Below are positions 11,863-22,238 of a stretch of 64,000 nt of DNA, piece by piece; position 1 is the first letter of the stretch, and every line of letters begins with the position of its first letter. The stretch comes from Plectosphaerella cucumerina (taxonomy: Eukaryota; Ascomycota; Sordariomycetes; Glomerellales; Plectosphaerellaceae): the NCBI GenBank assembly GCA_020746995.1, contig JAGPXD010000001.1, positions 1,984,001 through 2,048,000 on the forward strand. The letters run 5' to 3'. The notes beneath the pieces were generated by a model, which saw nothing but the letters and a program-made list of their open reading frames with translations, was not told the DNA's origin and did not search any database. Position numbers and translations under genes: made by a program.

Positions 11863-12256
11863 CACGGAGCTGCTTGAGAGCTCATTGGGTTCACTGATTG
11901 CTTTGTTTTCATTCACAAAAGACCTGTGAAGAAGCGACGGCGTCAGGGGCCACTGAGATTTGCCAGCCTTTGTCACCAGTGACGCATGGGCTTGTCTGCT
12001 GCCGCATAGTTGGCAGCACAATGAAGAACATTTCAATGCCTTTGTGTCTGAAACTTGACAGAAGTTCATGTCCTTTTCTTCCTGTTGTTTTGATTGAGTA
12101 TCGACAGATGAATTGGAACAGAGCTCAACACATGGACGAACAGTGAAACAACTTGGCGAACAGACGACTGTCGGGTCATTGTTGGTGAGTATGAAGGTGG
12201 CCCAGATGACGGGCATTGATGGCTGAGATAACATCGACGACCATGTCGGACCCCTT

Positions 12257-12263
12257 TATATAG
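12257..12263 (+). promoter_or_regulatory. TATA-like element of the 12.4-kb unknown gene
   Basis: TATATAG on the plus strand about 115 nt upstream of the ATG at 12377. Confidence 0.4.
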
Positions 12264-12376
12264 AAAGCACGATGGCGACCGAGCTAGGTCGGACGGGACA
12301 TTTCAGATTGCAGCATTATTCCTGACATCTTCTTTTGAAATCTCACAACGCACCGAGAACCCGCTACGACGTCAAG

Positions 12377-13142
12377 ATGAGCTATGCCGAAGCTGCCATG
12401 AAATTGGGTCCTGTAGCTGTCCAGCGCAGCACGGAACCTGCCGGAAAGTTCGACCGGACGAGAGTGACCCCCAACTCGATCGACTGGGACACAAGGGACA
12501 GGCCAGGGAAATCCGGCCCACGCATCCAAGGTCCTGCAGGCGGCGTTGCCAAAGTCTCATATGCCAAGCCCAAAGTCAGGGGCCAGGGAAATGATTTCAG
12601 CCATGGATCTCGTCAAAACCATTACACAGGCTATTCGAGCCAGCGAACGAAGGGAAACTCATACACGCACCTGTCTCGTGGACCACGAAGGGTCATGATT
12701 GAATACACGGACAGTGAAAAGAGGACTCCGTCAGTGGACTATGCCATTGACAGATACCTCCAGGGCAGCTCACTAAAATCCTTCGTCGCGGTGGCTTTGG
12801 TCAAAGGCACCCCTAGACGATTGTAAGTAACCCCCCCCCCCCCCCCCCCCCTTACCAAAACTTCGAAAAGAACGGCTTCCGCGACTTGCACAAGAAAAAG
12901 CTAACCGCGAGACCCGATGCAGTGGCGGCTTGACATGGCACTCTGGAGGGTCCAACCCCAAGGAAGAAGTACATGTTACCGTTGCCATGTCCGACGAGAA
13001 CGGCACCCACATCTGCACCAAGCATATTCGTAAAGATGGAACATTGACTGAAAGCAGCGCTCAGTACTTCTCCCACAGGAGTACAGCCTCGTACAGGACC
13101 AACTCCAGCCGCGTGAGCCGATTTGACCCGATCTACGAGTAG
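12377..13142 (+). CDS. unrecognised 221-residue protein
   Basis: Two exons, 12377-12822 and 12923-13142, joined by a phase-2 intron (donor GTAAGT, acceptor GATGCAG) give about 221 residues. I do not recognise the family. The N-terminal two thirds are basic, Gly/Ser/Arg-rich and probably disordered (for example GPAGGVAKVSYAKPKVRGQG). A more ordered C-terminal part runs from about residue 120 (DYAIDRYLQGSSLKSFVAVALVKGTPRR) through the splice junction to HVTVAMSDENGTHICTKHI, which looks like alternating strand and helix. There is no signal peptide or membrane segment. The intron carries a 21-C homopolymer eight nucleotides after the donor. The start is the first ATG; an upstream in-frame TTG was ignored. 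The divergent arrangement with the SRPK-like kinase could mean shared regulation. Confidence 0.6.
12831..12851. repeat. 21-nt poly-C tract inside an intron
   Basis: An uninterrupted run of 21 C (poly-G on the other strand) starts eight nucleotides after the 5' splice site of the gene at 12377. Its true length may vary because such runs are prone to slippage and sequencing error. Since it is intronic, length changes need not affect the protein. Confidence 0.9.
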
Positions 13143-13601
13143 AAGCAAGTCGATGCAGAGAATTATGTCGCTGATTAGGCGAATTCTGTATGTTTGGCAT
13201 ACCAAGCTGGCGGTTTCGGTCGTAGGTGTCGTGGATGAGCGTGTATGGCGTTGATAGTTAGCGGACTGTTTTCAAACAATGAAGTTTCTGATACTCTAAA
13301 ATCGAAATGGTGATGAGATCTGAAATGCCCCCTATGTCGACGAGAGCAAGACCCAATGGGCGTGGAAATTGAAGCAGCGCAGAAGCCCGGTTCAGGGACG
13401 TGACCCCGCCCTAGGTGATCCCCGCAACTGTTCGGACGCGGGGGCCGGATGCTCGCCGACGACCGGCGACGGCGCCGAAGGGGTCAAATTTCCTTACGTA
13501 CTGGATCCGAGTCGGCACGTTAAGAGACTGACATCCATGACTGACCCCTCTCTCACCGTGGACTTGGCCTCACTTCCTCGCCTTCAGAAAAAAAAGACAC
13601 A
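13143..13601. other. intergenic spacer
   Basis: About 460 nt between the unknown gene and the amidase, both on the plus strand. It should contain the 3' end of the former and the promoter of the latter. No distinct element was recognised. Confidence 0.4.
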
Positions 13602-15023
13602 ATGACGCTCCATGCCTTGACCGCTTCCGAAGTACAACGCCGGATCCAGGCAAATACCCTGACGCTGGAAGAATATGTGGCAGCTCTCCTTGCGCGGCAC
13701 CAGGCGCGTGACCACGACGTCCGAGCCTGGGCATATTTGGACCCGGAGACGGCGACCGAGAGTGCAAGACGGCTGGACCGGCTCGCGCCCGAGGAACGCG
13801 GGAGTCTTCACGGATTCGTCATTGGTGTGAAGGATGTCATCAACACCAAGGACTTTCCCACGCGCCACAACTCTTCGTATCATGCGCAGGACGGAGCCCA
13901 GATCGACGCATCAACCGTGGCAATCCTACGGGCAAATGGTGCCCTAATCATGGGTATGCTTCTTGTCAGGCTTCTTGACAGGTAGCCGCTGACCAACCTA
14001 CCCCAGGCAAGACGACCACGGCCGAATTTGCTGCCGCCAGCACCGGTCCCGGCACGAAGAACCCTCACGATCTGACCAGGTCGCCGGGAGGGTCGTCCTC
14101 GGGGTCAGGGGCTGCGGTGGCCGATCTGCAGGTCCCAATCGGTCTGGGCACCCAGACCATCGGGAGCATCGCCAGACCCGCCTCGTTCAACGGTGTCTAC
14201 GGCTTCAAGCCCACTTGGAACGCTATCTCCTCCGAGGGCCAGAAGACATCGGCCCCGACGCTAGACACCTTTGGCTTCATGTCTAGGTCGGTCGAAGATC
14301 TCCAGGCTCTTGCTGATGTCTTCGCCCTGAGAGACGACGTGGTTCCGGAGCGCGTCCAGTTGAGCAGCGCAAGGTTCGCCTTGGTTAGGAGCCCGGCGTG
14401 GTCGCAGGCAGGGCCGGGGACGATCGCGGCCATGGAGCGGGGGGCCCAGATTCTCAGAGAGGCCGGCGCCACGGTAGACGAAGTTGACTTGCCCAGCGAC
14501 TTTGACGACATCCTGACTCACCAGGGGCGGATCATGGATGCCGAGGCGGGCGTTGCCTTTTTCAAGGAGTACAGTACGGCGAGGGCTCACTTGAGCGATA
14601 AGCTCCAGGACCTTGCGGCGAAGGTGCACACATCCTCGAAGAAAGAGTTCGTGCAAGCCCTCGACAAGGTGGCAAGCCTCCGACCCAGGATCGACGAAAT
14701 CGCGGATGGGTACACGGCCATCATCACGCCGAGCGCTGTCGATGTTGCACCTGTCGGGCCCGAGTGGACGGGCAACTCCATCTTGAACGGCATATGGACG
14801 GTAAGTGTATCCCTTCGTGTACTTTCCGTACGTGCGGCGCTGACCTGACGCATAGGCGCTCCATGTCCCCGTCCTCAATGTTCCCGGCTTCCAGGGCGAG
14901 GGAGATATGCCCGTTGGGCTTTCGCTGGTCACCTCAAGGTACCGGGACCAGCATCTTCTTCAAGTGGCGGCAGCGGTCGGACCGCTTTTCGAGGCCAAGG
15001 GCGGGTGGAAGTCGAGGCTATGA
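13602..15023 (+). CDS. amidase (amidase-signature family)
   Basis: Three exons (13602-13953, 14007-14800, 14856-15023) give about 437 residues. The Ser-cisSer-Lys triad of the amidase-signature fold is visible: Lys in FVIGVKDVINTKDF, the cis-Ser in the glycine-rich SPGGSSSGSGAAV, and the nucleophile Ser in TQTIGSIARPASFNGVYGFKPT. The enzyme should hydrolyse a carboxamide to acid and ammonia; the substrate is not predictable. It is on the short side for fungal amidases, without the long C-terminal region of acetamidase AmdS, and resembles the GatA-like soluble group. No signal peptide is seen, so a cytosolic location is likely. The next gene downstream is an exopeptidase, but no functional linkage is implied. 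Confidence 0.88.
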
Positions 15024-15410
15024 TTGCGTCAGTAACAAACAGAGAGTATTCCAATGTCAGGCCAACAGTCTGCGTGTCGGATCGACTTCTGAATATGCAG
15101 CAGGATGCGGTTCCTGGTGACATGCTAGATCCCTTGATGTTGCTCGGCAACGATGCAGGTACTGGTGACATCACACGACCAGGCCGGGGGCAGGGCGGGG
15201 CAATCCCTCCGCTGGGCGCAGTGTGACACACTCCTGCAGCGCCCTCTTCAGGCACCCGCCTGACCCGCGTGGCGCTTATCTTATCTCCGTCCGAGGTACT
15301 CCAGAGCAGCTCCCCCGAGCTCGCCATCGCATCACACCCTCGTCCTCCATCCTCTCTTCGGTACCGCTATCAATACCTCTACCCACCTACCATACGCATT
15401 CTCATCAATC
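15024..15410. other. promoter region of the aminopeptidase gene
   Basis: About 390 nt with a strongly CT-rich final 100 nt before the ATG, typical of a filamentous-fungal leader. No consensus TATA box was found. Confidence 0.4.
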
Positions 15411-16739
15411 ATGAAGTTCTCCAAGGCCTCCGCCGTCGCGCTTATGCTGCAGGCAGCATCGGCTCGCTTCGTCCTCGATGAGGAGAAGGACAATGTCGTC
15501 CTCTACCCCAACGAGGCCGACGAGCAGAAGTACCTCATCGAGCTGGCGCCGGGCAAGACCCAGTGGGTGACGGAGGACGAGAAGTGGGAGCTGCGCCGCG
15601 TAAGTTGTTGAATCTCAGTCCATTGCCGCTTGGCCTTTTCCGCTAACGCCGGCGCCCTAAACAGAACGGCGAGAGCTTCTTCGACATCACAGAGACCCAG
15701 GACCTCGGCTCGCTCCGGGCTGGCATCAAGCGCAAGAGCGTCTTCCCCGACAAGTGCTCCAAGCAGGACGTCGTCAAGCCCCTGCTCAAGGATCTTTCGA
15801 AGAAGAACATCGAGCGCCGCCTGGAGAAGTTCACCAGCTTCCACACGCGCTACTATAAGTCGGATTACGGTCGCCAGTCGTCCGAGTGGCTCCTGTCTGA
15901 GATCAACTCGATCATCAAGGACGCAGGCGCCGACGAACACGGCGTGCACGCTGAGCACTTCAAGCACTCGTGGCAGCAGAGCTCCATTATCGCCAGGATC
16001 CCCGGCAAGTCCAACAGCACTGTCGTCATCGGCGCTCACCAGGACTCCATCAACCTGTTCCTGCCCAGCATCCTGGCCGCACCGGGCGCTGATGATGACG
16101 GTTCGGGCTCCATGACCATCCTCGAGGTCTTCCGCGTGCTCCTGAGCATCAAGGATGTTATCAAGGGCAAGGCCGATAACACCATTGAATTCCACTGGTA
16201 CAGCGCCGAGGAGGGCGGCCTTCTTGGCAGCCAGGCCATTTTCCAGCAGTATGAGCGGGATGACCGGGACATCAAGGCCATGCTTCAGCAGGACATGACC
16301 GGCTTCGTGCAGCGCACCATCGATGCTGGCAAGCCTGAGAGCGTTGGCGTCATCACCGACTTCGTCGACACTGGCCTGACCGATTTCATCAAGAAGGTCA
16401 TCGTGGAGGTGAGTAACTGCGTGCAAGGAGACGAGAACCACGGCTGACACATGACAGTACTGCGATATCCCCTACGTCGAGACGAAGTGCGGCTACGCCT
16501 GCTCGGACCACGCCTCGGCCAGCAAGGCCGGCTACCCATCGGCATTTGTCATTGAGAGCGCCTTTGAGAACTCGGACAACCACATCCACTCGACTGACGA
16601 TCTCATCAAGTATCTGTCGTTCGACCACATGCTCCAGCACGCCAAGATGACGCTGGGCCTTGTGTACGAGCTGGGATCCACCGACTTTGCCGCACTGGAG
16701 GGCGAGGCTACGGATGAGGCTGTTTTCGAGGAGCTGTAA
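15411..16739 (+). CDS. LAP1: secreted leucine aminopeptidase, M28E
   Basis: Extracellular zinc exopeptidase removing N-terminal residues, preferentially leucine. Three exons (15411-15599, 15665-16408, 16458-16739) give 404 residues. A signal peptide is clear ([18 protein letters not shown]), followed by a propeptide of about 70 residues. All metal ligands and catalytic acids of M28 are present in order: GAHQDS (His), GADDDGSGS (bridging Asp), [11 protein letters not shown] (catalytic Glu and ligand), QQDMTGF (Asp) and HIHSTDD (His). A Cys pair around [18 protein letters not shown] forms the conserved disulfide region. Length and architecture match fungal LAP1-type enzymes. Splice phases are all zero. 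Confidence 0.93.
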
Positions 16740-17502
16740 ATGTTGGGGAGATAAGTAATCTAGGCAGGAAGGATAAATGCTGGGTCAGGATGGGAGTTTG
16801 CTAGGATATTTGTCACATGAAATCTGCGTTTCAGCTACGGGCCCTCCCCTCAATTGCCATGCGGCGCAGTGATTGATAATTGCTCTTCGCGTTGATGTTC
16901 ACTTTGCTGCCACAAGCCCTTCATGTATCACATGTGAGCAGAGTCATACTGAGTCGTTGAGGTCAAAGACCCGAATGTACTGGTACCTGTATAGTGTACC
17001 TGAGATGGCCTGGTGGGACCGGCCAACGGCACGGGCTTCCACTGGAGCCTGCTGCCTACAGAGGTCACTCAGCGTAAGGTACCAGCACTGGGCAGCCCAA
17101 GCCATTGTCCCCACCGAGAACAGCCATTTCAACCTGGAGGTTTGCAGAAGGCGCCAGGGCGCCTAACCGCGACTTTTGCCTCAAGTGGGTGGGGTGTACC
17201 TGACCTGCGGGATCGGGGAACGTGGTACGCCGGCACAAACCGACGCCTCTCATCAACGACATCTCTCCACGTCCCGAACTTGTCTCAGTCCTCCACTTCC
17301 CTTCTCCCCAACATCAATCAGCTGACGGCAAAAGGACACCGCTCAAAATTCAGCGAAGCAGAAGGCCACAATATCTGTCACCAACACAACTGCACAGTCT
17401 TACAACCCCCCTCCTCTCTCAGCTCATACCCTCGGCATATACATCTGCCCACACGCTTCTCACCCTTACCACTCGGTCTTGGAGGACCGATCAGGCTTGA
17501 CC
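16740..17502. other. intergenic spacer
   Basis: About 760 nt; the last 230 nt before the phosphatase start are CT-rich and probably leader or promoter. No gene is supported. Confidence 0.4.
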
Positions 17503-18447
17503 ATGGAGTCGCGAGGCATCGTCTCCGCGACAAATACATCACCATATGTATCAACACCACCGAGCGAACCAACCATCATCTCACCATATCGATCCGAGCG
17601 CGAGCTTTCGATCCTTGGTCATGTCGAAAATGCCAGCGCTATGGACCTGACACCAGAACAGTACGACCTCATCACTAGCAATCGGAAACCTCATGTGGCC
17701 GAGGCCTCAGAGCACGGATGGGACTACAGCCAACGTCGGCGCGCGCATGCGATTCTCGATTGGCTCTATCTCGGGCCCTTCACTGTCCTCCGGGACGAGA
17801 AGTTCCTCAAGGAAGCCGGCATCACGAAGATCATCCCGGTGCGCTACACGCCAGATCCCAGCGCCCGCACCATCTTCAACAACATTGGCGCCAACGCTGT
17901 CACGCGCAGCCTCGGCATTACTGTCGACCCCATAGACATCCAGAGCGACCTGGCCTTCCCCGGCGTCTTCAATGAGGCCATCAAGAAGATCAACGACGGT
18001 GTACTCGCCCATGCCGCAAGCCACCCCTTTCGGCAAACTACATCAGACGGACTCTCTCACAACGCCAAGATCCTTGTCGTCTGCGAGACGGGCAACCACC
18101 GATCGGCTCTCATCGTCGCTGCATACCTGACGGCCATGTTCAACATGCCCCTCCAAGACACACTGTTGTACCTCAGCACCAAACGCTTCTCGGCCGATCT
18201 CGACGATGTATGGAAGCGGCATATCATTACATGGAGTGAGATTCTCCAAGCACGACGCGACGTCAGAGGCTCTCCGGCCATAATCAACACGTCCGGCGGC
18301 GCCAACAAGCGCACGCTTGACGAAACATCCTACGATGACGGGATGCCGGAGAACGACAACATCCGAGACACGGCCATGGACACTTCTGACATGCCAGAGG
18401 ATCGCAGATTTGTCCCATTCACGGACACGGAGGACATGATGCTGTAG
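17503..18447 (+). CDS. dual-specificity/tyrosine phosphatase-like protein
   Basis: Intronless ORF of 314 residues starting at the first ATG; an in-frame TTG upstream was ignored. The region from about residue 85 (RRRAHAILDWLYLGPFTVLRDEKFLKEAGITKIIPV) to 230 matches the compact DSP fold. The active-site loop reads VVCETGNHRSALIV, giving the C-x5-R motif with C194 and R200; the histidine normally before the cysteine is replaced by valine. Both catalytic essentials are therefore present, but activity is uncertain because the preceding residue and the candidate general acid are atypical. The N-terminal 60 residues and C-terminal 50 acidic residues look disordered. Substrate and pathway are unknown. 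STYX-like pseudophosphatases are the main alternative, although those lose the cysteine. Confidence 0.78.
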   Translation: MESRGIVSATNTSPYVSTPPSEPTIISPYRSERELSILGHVENASAMDLTPEQYDLITSNRKPHVAEASEHGWDYSQRRRAHAILDWLYLGPFTVLRDEKFLKEAGITKIIPVRYTPDPSARTIFNNIGANAVTRSLGITVDPIDIQSDLAFPGVFNEAIKKINDGVLAHAASHPFRQTTSDGLSHNAKILVVCETGNHRSALIVAAYLTAMFNMPLQDTLLYLSTKRFSADLDDVWKRHIITWSEILQARRDVRGSPAIINTSGGANKRTLDETSYDDGMPENDNIRDTAMDTSDMPEDRRFVPFTDTEDMML

Positions 18448-19365
18448 GGATCTTCTGGTCCCAGGATTGTGCCTTTCGGCTACTAAGGTACTTGCTGCGA
18501 GACTGCATTACTGGCGTCGGGAGAAGGATGGCCGCTTTGGCATGGCGCGACGGACAAGCATGGCGTTTGGGGTGGACGGAAGCTGAGTCTCTTTGGCCAT
18601 TGGTCATACACAGCTCGGCCTGGACGGGAAAGATTCTTCCCATTGTTTACCAAGCAGTCACAGAACCAACTATCCAGTCTTGGACTTGACAATTACGATC
18701 CACATTGCTCTCGGTTGCCTTTTCAAGAGACTGGCCTCGCTTGGCACATGGTGCGCCTTTTCGATGCTCCCACCCTGAGTCCGCTCCTTCGACTTCTAAA
18801 AAAGGATTTTCACCAGATCGCATTGGGCTGCAAGTCTGCCAGAGTACACAGGAAGGCACGGGCACACGGGCCGCGTGCTGCGAGCACTCTGCGTGGTCTT
18901 TGAGGCAGGAAAACGTGACATATAAGCCTGGATAGGGGATGCACCCCTATCCACCCACTATACTGCCGTGATTGCCCTTGAATAATGTCTCATGAAACAG
19001 AAAATATGATATACCTGCCGTGGCAACGTGCCGTCTCGATTATCCCACCAGGAGCGAAATCGTCCACGACGCGTTTCCCCAAAAACAATACCCTGACCCT
19101 CACCATCTCACTTGGTCGCAGCCAACTCCACAATTCACTGACCTCGTCAGTCTCCCACACCCTCCGTGAATTCTTCGTTCTTCTCCCTGCATCAAGGCAG
19201 TCGTTTCTTCAGCATTGGTTCCCGCTGGGCCCTTTGACTTTGACCTCCTTGAGCCACACCACCAACTTGCAAAGGGCAGCCATCTCGATATCCAGAGAGC
19301 TCAGGGACTCAACCCGCCCCCCCAGGGTGGGTGAGTAAACCGAGCCCTAGGAGATTGTCAACATC
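18448..19365. other. intergenic spacer with a TATA-like element
   Basis: About 920 nt. An ACATATAAG element near 18918 and a CT-rich stretch at 19100-19260 resemble a promoter and leader for the short ORF at 19366. An intermediate ORF starting at 18985 has no recognisable content and may be an upstream ORF or noise. Confidence 0.35.
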
Positions 19366-20264
19366 ATGACTACTTTCGTTCCACCCGACGTTGAGTATGA
19401 TCCCATGCTGTCTCCTCACTGTTCGTTTCCATCAATTCCCTTGGACCAGTTCCCCGGCCAGTCGGAGGCATTCAAGATGGAGCGAGATAAGAAGGAAGAG
19501 AAGAAGAAAGCCCGTCGCTCTAGAAAAGTTGCAGCCTACCGAGCTCGTCGTCGTGCCGAGAAGGAGAGTCTCCGAGCCAGCAACGGTGGTCTCTCTTCAG
19601 CAGACAACGAGAAAAAGGAGAATGAATCACCAAAGCCCAAGCCTAGAGACTGAGCGCCTAAGGCCAAGCTCAAGAAGTCCACCCAGGTCGAAGAGAGCGA
19701 GACAGACTTGGAGAATGTCGACTCAGTAAGACCAGCTCAGATGAAGGTAACATTGCATGCCGCATGCTGAAAGCAATGGTCAATAACTGACCATTCAACA
19801 GGCATGGACCTCACCACCAAGAAGCAGCCACTACCTCCGGGCCATCGAGCTCATGCCATCCATCTGCCAATCCGACCGCGGAATGATCCCTCCAAAAGTC
19901 GAACTTCAGTGCTTAAAAGCCTCCTTCCGGCAAACTTCTGAAAGCCCGCGGCATGGAGGACAAGTAAAGTGCGAAAGGTGGAGGAACATAAGAAGAGGCA
20001 GTTGCTTGTTGGGTCACAGCTCTTGGAGGTGGTTCATTGTAAGGGAGGACGGGATTGCTTGAGTTCGGAAACAGGATGTGGCCGCAACGGAACAAGGATT
20101 GACATCGGCGGAAAAGGACTGGCAGGTGCAGATGAAGAGGAAAACTTTGGAATCGTCTGACGGCATCTCGGATGCTCGGTTGAAAAGTCCCAAGGAAGCT
20201 AAAATTGATGCTCCATTTCAAGAGTTGAGAGAGTCGCCAGATGTGAGACTCCGTACTCGAGTCG
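19366..20264 (+). pseudogene. probable decaying gene beginning with a Lys/Arg-rich ORF
   Basis: The ATG at 19366 opens a 95-codon ORF to a TGA at 19651 with a very basic middle (KMERDKKEEKKKARRSRKV). Coding-like sequence continues in the same frame past the TGA (APKAKLKKSTQVEESETDLE) up to a good donor GTAAGA near 19725, with an acceptor CAACAG near 19801. Beyond that, charged stretches that look like one protein appear in shifting frames: one ends in RGMEDK, another starts VRKVEEHKKRQLLVGSQ, and a third is TEQGLTSAEKDWQVQMKRKTL up to about 20240. The stop plus frame shifts suggest a broken gene. The alternative is a short intact 95-residue protein followed by unrelated sequence. The family is not recognised. 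Confidence 0.4.
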
Positions 20265-20658
20265 TGACATGTCGTCGCCCAAGATTATGTAATCCACCGA
20301 GTGTGGGGGAACGCCCCAAGCTCCCATGCTTGGCGTCAGGCTTGAGAGTGCTGGATCCAATGCGCCTCGCCGAGGTGCCCGCAGCACCCAGATGAGGCGA
20401 CTGGGGCGCTGCGTACTTGGTGAAGCACATACGTAACTTCGTTTCCACGGCCAAGACCTTCCACCATAGCCTACAAACCTACACTGACGCTCGACCCGCC
20501 ATTCTGCCTTGCCTCGCTGTTCCAGACATTTCCAGCGGACAAAAACACTTCGCAACCTCCAATTCACGCATGCGAAGCGGGCCGCGAGCACGTCAAGCGT
20601 CATCGACAACCCCCGATAATCTCGCGCCGCCGCATCGCACCTCGTGCACACACCGAAG

Positions 20659-21973
20659 ATGGCGCCCCGAATTGAGTCGCAGGAAATCGAGACCTACTGG
20701 AACATCTTCTCCACCCGGACAGGCGGTGGCCAGTTCCTGACAGGCGAGCAGGCCGCCCCGGTTCTGAAGAACAGCGGCCTTACGGACGACCAGCTGGAAC
20801 GGGTCTGGGACCTTGCCGATGTCGACAACGATGGCAACCTCGACTTTGAGGAGTTTTGCGTCGCGATGCGCATCATCTTCGACATTCTGAATGGAGTATG
20901 GCACAAACGGATTGTAGGGGTGCTTGGAGCGAGTGGTGCTAACGAGCGGTGCTCCAGGAATATGCAGATGTGCCAAAGACGCTGCCCGACTGGCTCGTTC
21001 CCGAATCCAAAGCACACTTGGTGCAAGCGAACAAGGCTCTCACCGGGCGTCAGCCGCAGTTTGAGCAGGTCGAAGACGACGAAGACAATTCGCTAAAGGA
21101 TGGGTTCGATTGGTACATGAGCCCGAAGGACAAGTCGAAGTACGAGTCGATATACCAAGAGAACCGCGACATGCGCGGCGAGATTTCCTGTACGTTTGGA
21201 CCTGGAAACCTCAACTAGTGGCGTGTGTTTTGCTGACCTCTCCGCCAACAGTCAATGCGCTGGAGGATCTCTACGAGTCTCTGGACGTCCCCGACACCGA
21301 TATCCGATCTGCCTGGAACCTCATCAACCCCTCCGCCGGCTCGACGATCAACAAGGACGCATGTCTCGCCTTCCTCCACATCCTCGCCGGCCGGCACGAA
21401 GGCTTCCGCATCCCCCGAACTGTACCGGCTTCGCTGCGGTCGAGCTTCGAGCGCAACAAGATCGACTACTCCCTCGAGAACAGCCGCGCTGGCTCCCGCT
21501 GGGCCACAAAGGCCGACGACAGCACGTCTACCGGCCGCAAGGCCAAGTTCGGCGACCAGTACCTCACGCGCCTCGGCCGCAGCGGTTTCAAGGCGAGCGG
21601 CACCGACTTCAGCCAGGGCCAGACGGACGGCGAGTGGGAAGAGGTCCGGCTCAAGCGCCAGCTGCAAGAGCTGGACGAGAAGATTGCCCGCGTCGAGGCC
21701 GACGTTGAGGCCAAGAAGGGCGGCAAGCGGGATAGCAAGCCCGCCCTGGTCAAGCGGGAGCTGGAGCAGCTGCTCGACTACAAGCGCAAGGAGATGCGGG
21801 AGCTCGAGGAGGGCACGGGCAAGAGCAAGGTCGGCAGCAGCCTCAAGGGCATCGAGGAGGATCTGGCTACGGTGCGGGAGCAGATTGAAGGGCTCGAGGC
21901 GCACCTGGGCTCTAGGAACCAGGTGCTGGCGCAGCTGAGGCAGGAGATTGATGACGAGAAGACGAGGCGGTGA
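20659..21973 (+). CDS. END3: actin cytoskeleton-regulatory complex protein END3
   Basis: Component of the Pan1-Sla1-End3 complex that drives actin assembly at endocytic sites. Three exons (20659-20895, 20958-21189, 21252-21973) give about 396 residues. The first EH domain begins at residue 5 and carries the EF-hand loop [13 protein letters not shown]; exon 2 supplies [22 protein letters not shown]; a second EH-like domain lies around [27 protein letters not shown]. After a conserved linker ([28 protein letters not shown]) the C-terminal half is coiled coil ([24 protein letters not shown] and following), the part that binds Pan1. Length and order match fungal END3. It converges on the flavoprotein gene, with 265 nt between stops. 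Confidence 0.93.
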
Positions 21974-22238
21974 ATGACTCTGTCTCAGGAGCGGATTGGT
22001 CATGGCATAGTTGGGTTGTTTCGGTTTGGAGCACTTTCTCGGCGGTCATCCTCACGCTGCCGATTATTTTTCGCAGTTAGAAACGCAAGCTTCATTGATT
22101 CCATTGGGTATTACTATCGTGCGAGGCCATCCTGGAGGGTATATGCTCCCTTAGGAGCCTCCGCTGGCCACGCACTTCGCGCTGCTTCGGGGATGACAGA
22201 TGAAAAGAAGGAGAGTACAGGAGAGACAGACGATAGTG

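Larger units (their letters stand above)
11782..12376. other. divergent promoter region, kinase and unknown gene
   Basis: About 595 nt lie between the two start codons. Candidate TATA elements are present for both directions: 11855-11862 on the minus strand and 12257-12263 on the plus strand. The interval is more AT-rich than its flanks. No ORF with support was found. Confidence 0.45.

Noticed and set aside
13602..18447. possible nitrogen-scavenging cluster (amidase, aminopeptidase, phosphatase)
   Set aside because: The genes have separate promoters, unrelated families and no shared regulatory motif that I could see; adjacency alone is not enough.
18985..19338. 117-codon plus-strand ORF before the decaying gene
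   Set aside because: Ser/Thr/Leu-rich translation of a CT-rich stretch that looks like a leader; no homology signal.
21215..22003. 262-codon minus-strand ORF opposite END3
   Set aside because: Antisense shadow with no recognisable content; END3 on the plus strand explains the region.
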